From Acidobacteriota bacterium (GTDB lineage: Bacteria; Acidobacteriota; Vicinamibacteria; Vicinamibacterales; UBA8438), in assembly GCA_021296485.1 (NCBI GenBank), contig JAGWAI010000002.1, positions 16,743-54,247 on the forward strand: a DNA stretch of 37,505 nt, in the 5' to 3' direction. The notes below the pieces were generated by a model. The model worked only from the letters and a program-made list of their open reading frames with translations, had not been told where the DNA came from and did not search any database. Made by a program: the position numbers and the translations under genes. Position 1 is the first letter of the stretch. Each line of letters starts with the position of its first letter. Shown here one piece after another: positions 36,559 through 37,505 of the stretch.

Positions 36559-37305
36559 TCACTGGAGTTTCAAGCGCGCCAGCACGGCATCCGGACGTCG
36601 CACGTAAACGGGGCGCGCCGCGTGCGGTTGGACCGCTGTGCGGCCGTGCGCCGCCAGCCGCGCCGCAATGGGCGCGAGCGGCGGAACTGTCTCCGCCAGC
36701 AGCCCGGCGCAGTCCAGCTCGCGCTCCAGCAGCGACCGCGCCGGACCGACGGCATCTCCGATCACGGCCACCCGCCGGCCGTCCGCGCGCAACAGGTCGC
36801 GCCACTGCTGCGCCACCACCTCGGGCGCAGACGCCACGGGCTCCGCGATTTCCACGAGCGGCCCCACGGCGGCCGCTACCGACCCATCCGCCCCGTCCGC
36901 CGCCGGTGATTCGAACAGCGCGGCAAACACCTCGCCGCGGTGCGCGTTCATCCACGCACCGACAAGCGGCGCCTTGCCGCCTCCGTTCGCCGGCGCGGCC
37001 GCACGGGCCACCGCCTCGAGCGTCGGGACCGTGACGACCCGCCGACCGTTGACGAACGCCAGAGCCTGGATCGTGGCGAGGCCGACCCGCAGGCCCGTAA
37101 ATGAACCGGGGCCACAGCAAACCGCATATACGTCCACCGCGCTTGCGGCGCACTCGTGCGCCGCAAGCAGCGCCGTCACGTCGCCCGGCAGGCGCTCGCC
37201 GTGCGTGCGTTCAGTGTTCCCGACAGAGCAGCCGAGCAGTTCCGCGTCCCGCACCAGCGCGACGCTGCCCGCGGCCGTGGACGTGTCCAGCGCCAGCACC
37301 AGCAT
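36559..37305 (-). CDS. tsaB: tRNA threonylcarbamoyladenosine biosynthesis protein TsaB
   Basis: The 248-residue protein starts MLVLALDTSTAAGSVALV, the ASKHA-fold N-terminus of TsaB, and has CCGPGSFTGLRVGLATIQ as hallmark. TsaB is the inactive paralogue that dimerises with TsaD and, with TsaE, transfers the threonylcarbamoyl group to A37 of ANN-decoding tRNAs; tsaD is not in this window. The start at 37305 was chosen by the family N-terminus. An upstream in-frame extension of 56 residues lacks family character. An AGAGCAG element lies just before the ATG. The C-terminal end (VYVRRPDAVLARLK) is the usual tail. Confidence 0.93.
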   Translation of the reverse strand: MLVLALDTSTAAGSVALVRDAELLGCSVGNTERTHGERLPGDVTALLAAHECAASAVDVYAVCCGPGSFTGLRVGLATIQALAFVNGRRVVTVPTLEAVARAAAPANGGGKAPLVGAWMNAHRGEVFAALFESPAADGADGSVAAAVGPLVEIAEPVASAPEVVAQQWRDLLRADGRRVAVIGDAVGPARSLLERELDCAGLLAETVPPLAPIAARLAAHGRTAVQPHAARPVYVRRPDAVLARLKLQ

Positions 37306-37505
37306 CTGCTCTGAGAATAACGGAATATCGCCACTCGGGGCTGCCTTCCGACCGCCGGGCGGCAGGCTGTTAGCAGCCCGCGGTGAAAGTCCCGCTGCAT
37401 TCGACCGCCCATGCATCCCGCCTGAACTGCGTTGTTCGTCGCTCACATATGGTCGAATATGCTCGCTTCTCACGCCTTGTCAGCCGGGCGCCTGGACGGT
37501 CTCGG
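37306..37505. other. Upstream region of tsaB to the window edge
   Basis: No gene is recognised in these 200 bp. A 7-bp inverted repeat (37338-37344 with 37373-37379) encloses a second GC-rich inverted repeat around 37352-37362. Part of the first arm can pair alternatively with 37361-37365. No strong promoter was found on the minus strand, though AT-rich TATTCC and TTATTC elements lie at about 37314-37326. Confidence 0.5.

Noticed and set aside
37382-37395. Short GTGAAAGTCC-like sequence reminiscent of mobile intron leaders
   Set aside because: About ten bases only, with no reverse transcriptase gene or conserved RNA domains nearby.

Overview
The window is a dense, high-GC stretch of bacterial chromosome with 30 protein-coding genes (29 complete, one cut by the left edge). 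I see no RNA genes, insertion sequences, CRISPR arrays or phage genes. The gene content is Gram-negative: Tol-Pal, Lpt lipopolysaccharide export, and a lipoprotein with OmpA domain. The combination of an LptC-LptA fusion, a LytS/LytTR kinase pair next to a PP2C phosphatase, and the rapZ-hpf-rpoN-lptB order fits Acidobacteriota best (possibly Vicinamibacteria). Myxococcota or another deltaproteobacterial-type lineage cannot be excluded from sequence alone. The lineage call is inference.

Layout. Positions 1-10051 read on the minus strand. In transcription order they are recN-miaB-bfn, then parA-parB from their own sigma70-type promoter, then a three-gene signalling cassette (PP2C phosphatase, LytS-type kinase, LytTR regulator), a membrane-anchored bactofilin-like protein, and the first 17 codons of an LptF/LptG permease at the window edge. 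Positions 10164-15667 hold a plus-strand tolQ-tolR-tolA-tolB-pal-cpoB operon with ssb at its end, behind a good sigma70 promoter divergent from recN. Positions 15689-29406 hold ten minus-strand genes with gaps of at most 34 bp or 4-bp overlaps: guaA-dnaE-accA-recJ-lptCA-lptB-rpoN-hpf-rapZ-cupin. Positions 29489-34680 hold a plus-strand pair: a PQQ-type beta-propeller coupled by an ATGA overlap to a 1314-residue, multi-membrane histidine kinase. Positions 34677-37305 hold tsaB, a DUF465 gene, psd and pssA on the minus strand.

How the genes work together. Much of the window serves the cell envelope: Tol-Pal, the Lpt bridge, phosphatidylethanolamine synthesis (pssA, psd), the first committed step of fatty acid synthesis (accA) and a bactofilin-like scaffold. 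The rest is replication, repair and segregation (dnaE, recJ, recN, ssb, parAB), translation-related functions (miaB, tsaB, hpf), GMP synthesis (guaA) and regulation (rpoN, rapZ, two kinase systems). Most genes are ordinary housekeeping. The parts most deserving a second look are the PP2C/kinase/LytTR cassette, in which phosphatase and kinase carry visibly related membrane input domains, and the propeller plus giant orphan kinase pair.

Start codons were often chosen inside longer open frames, using family N-termini, Shine-Dalgarno sites and the common 4-bp start/stop overlaps. GTG starts are frequent here.
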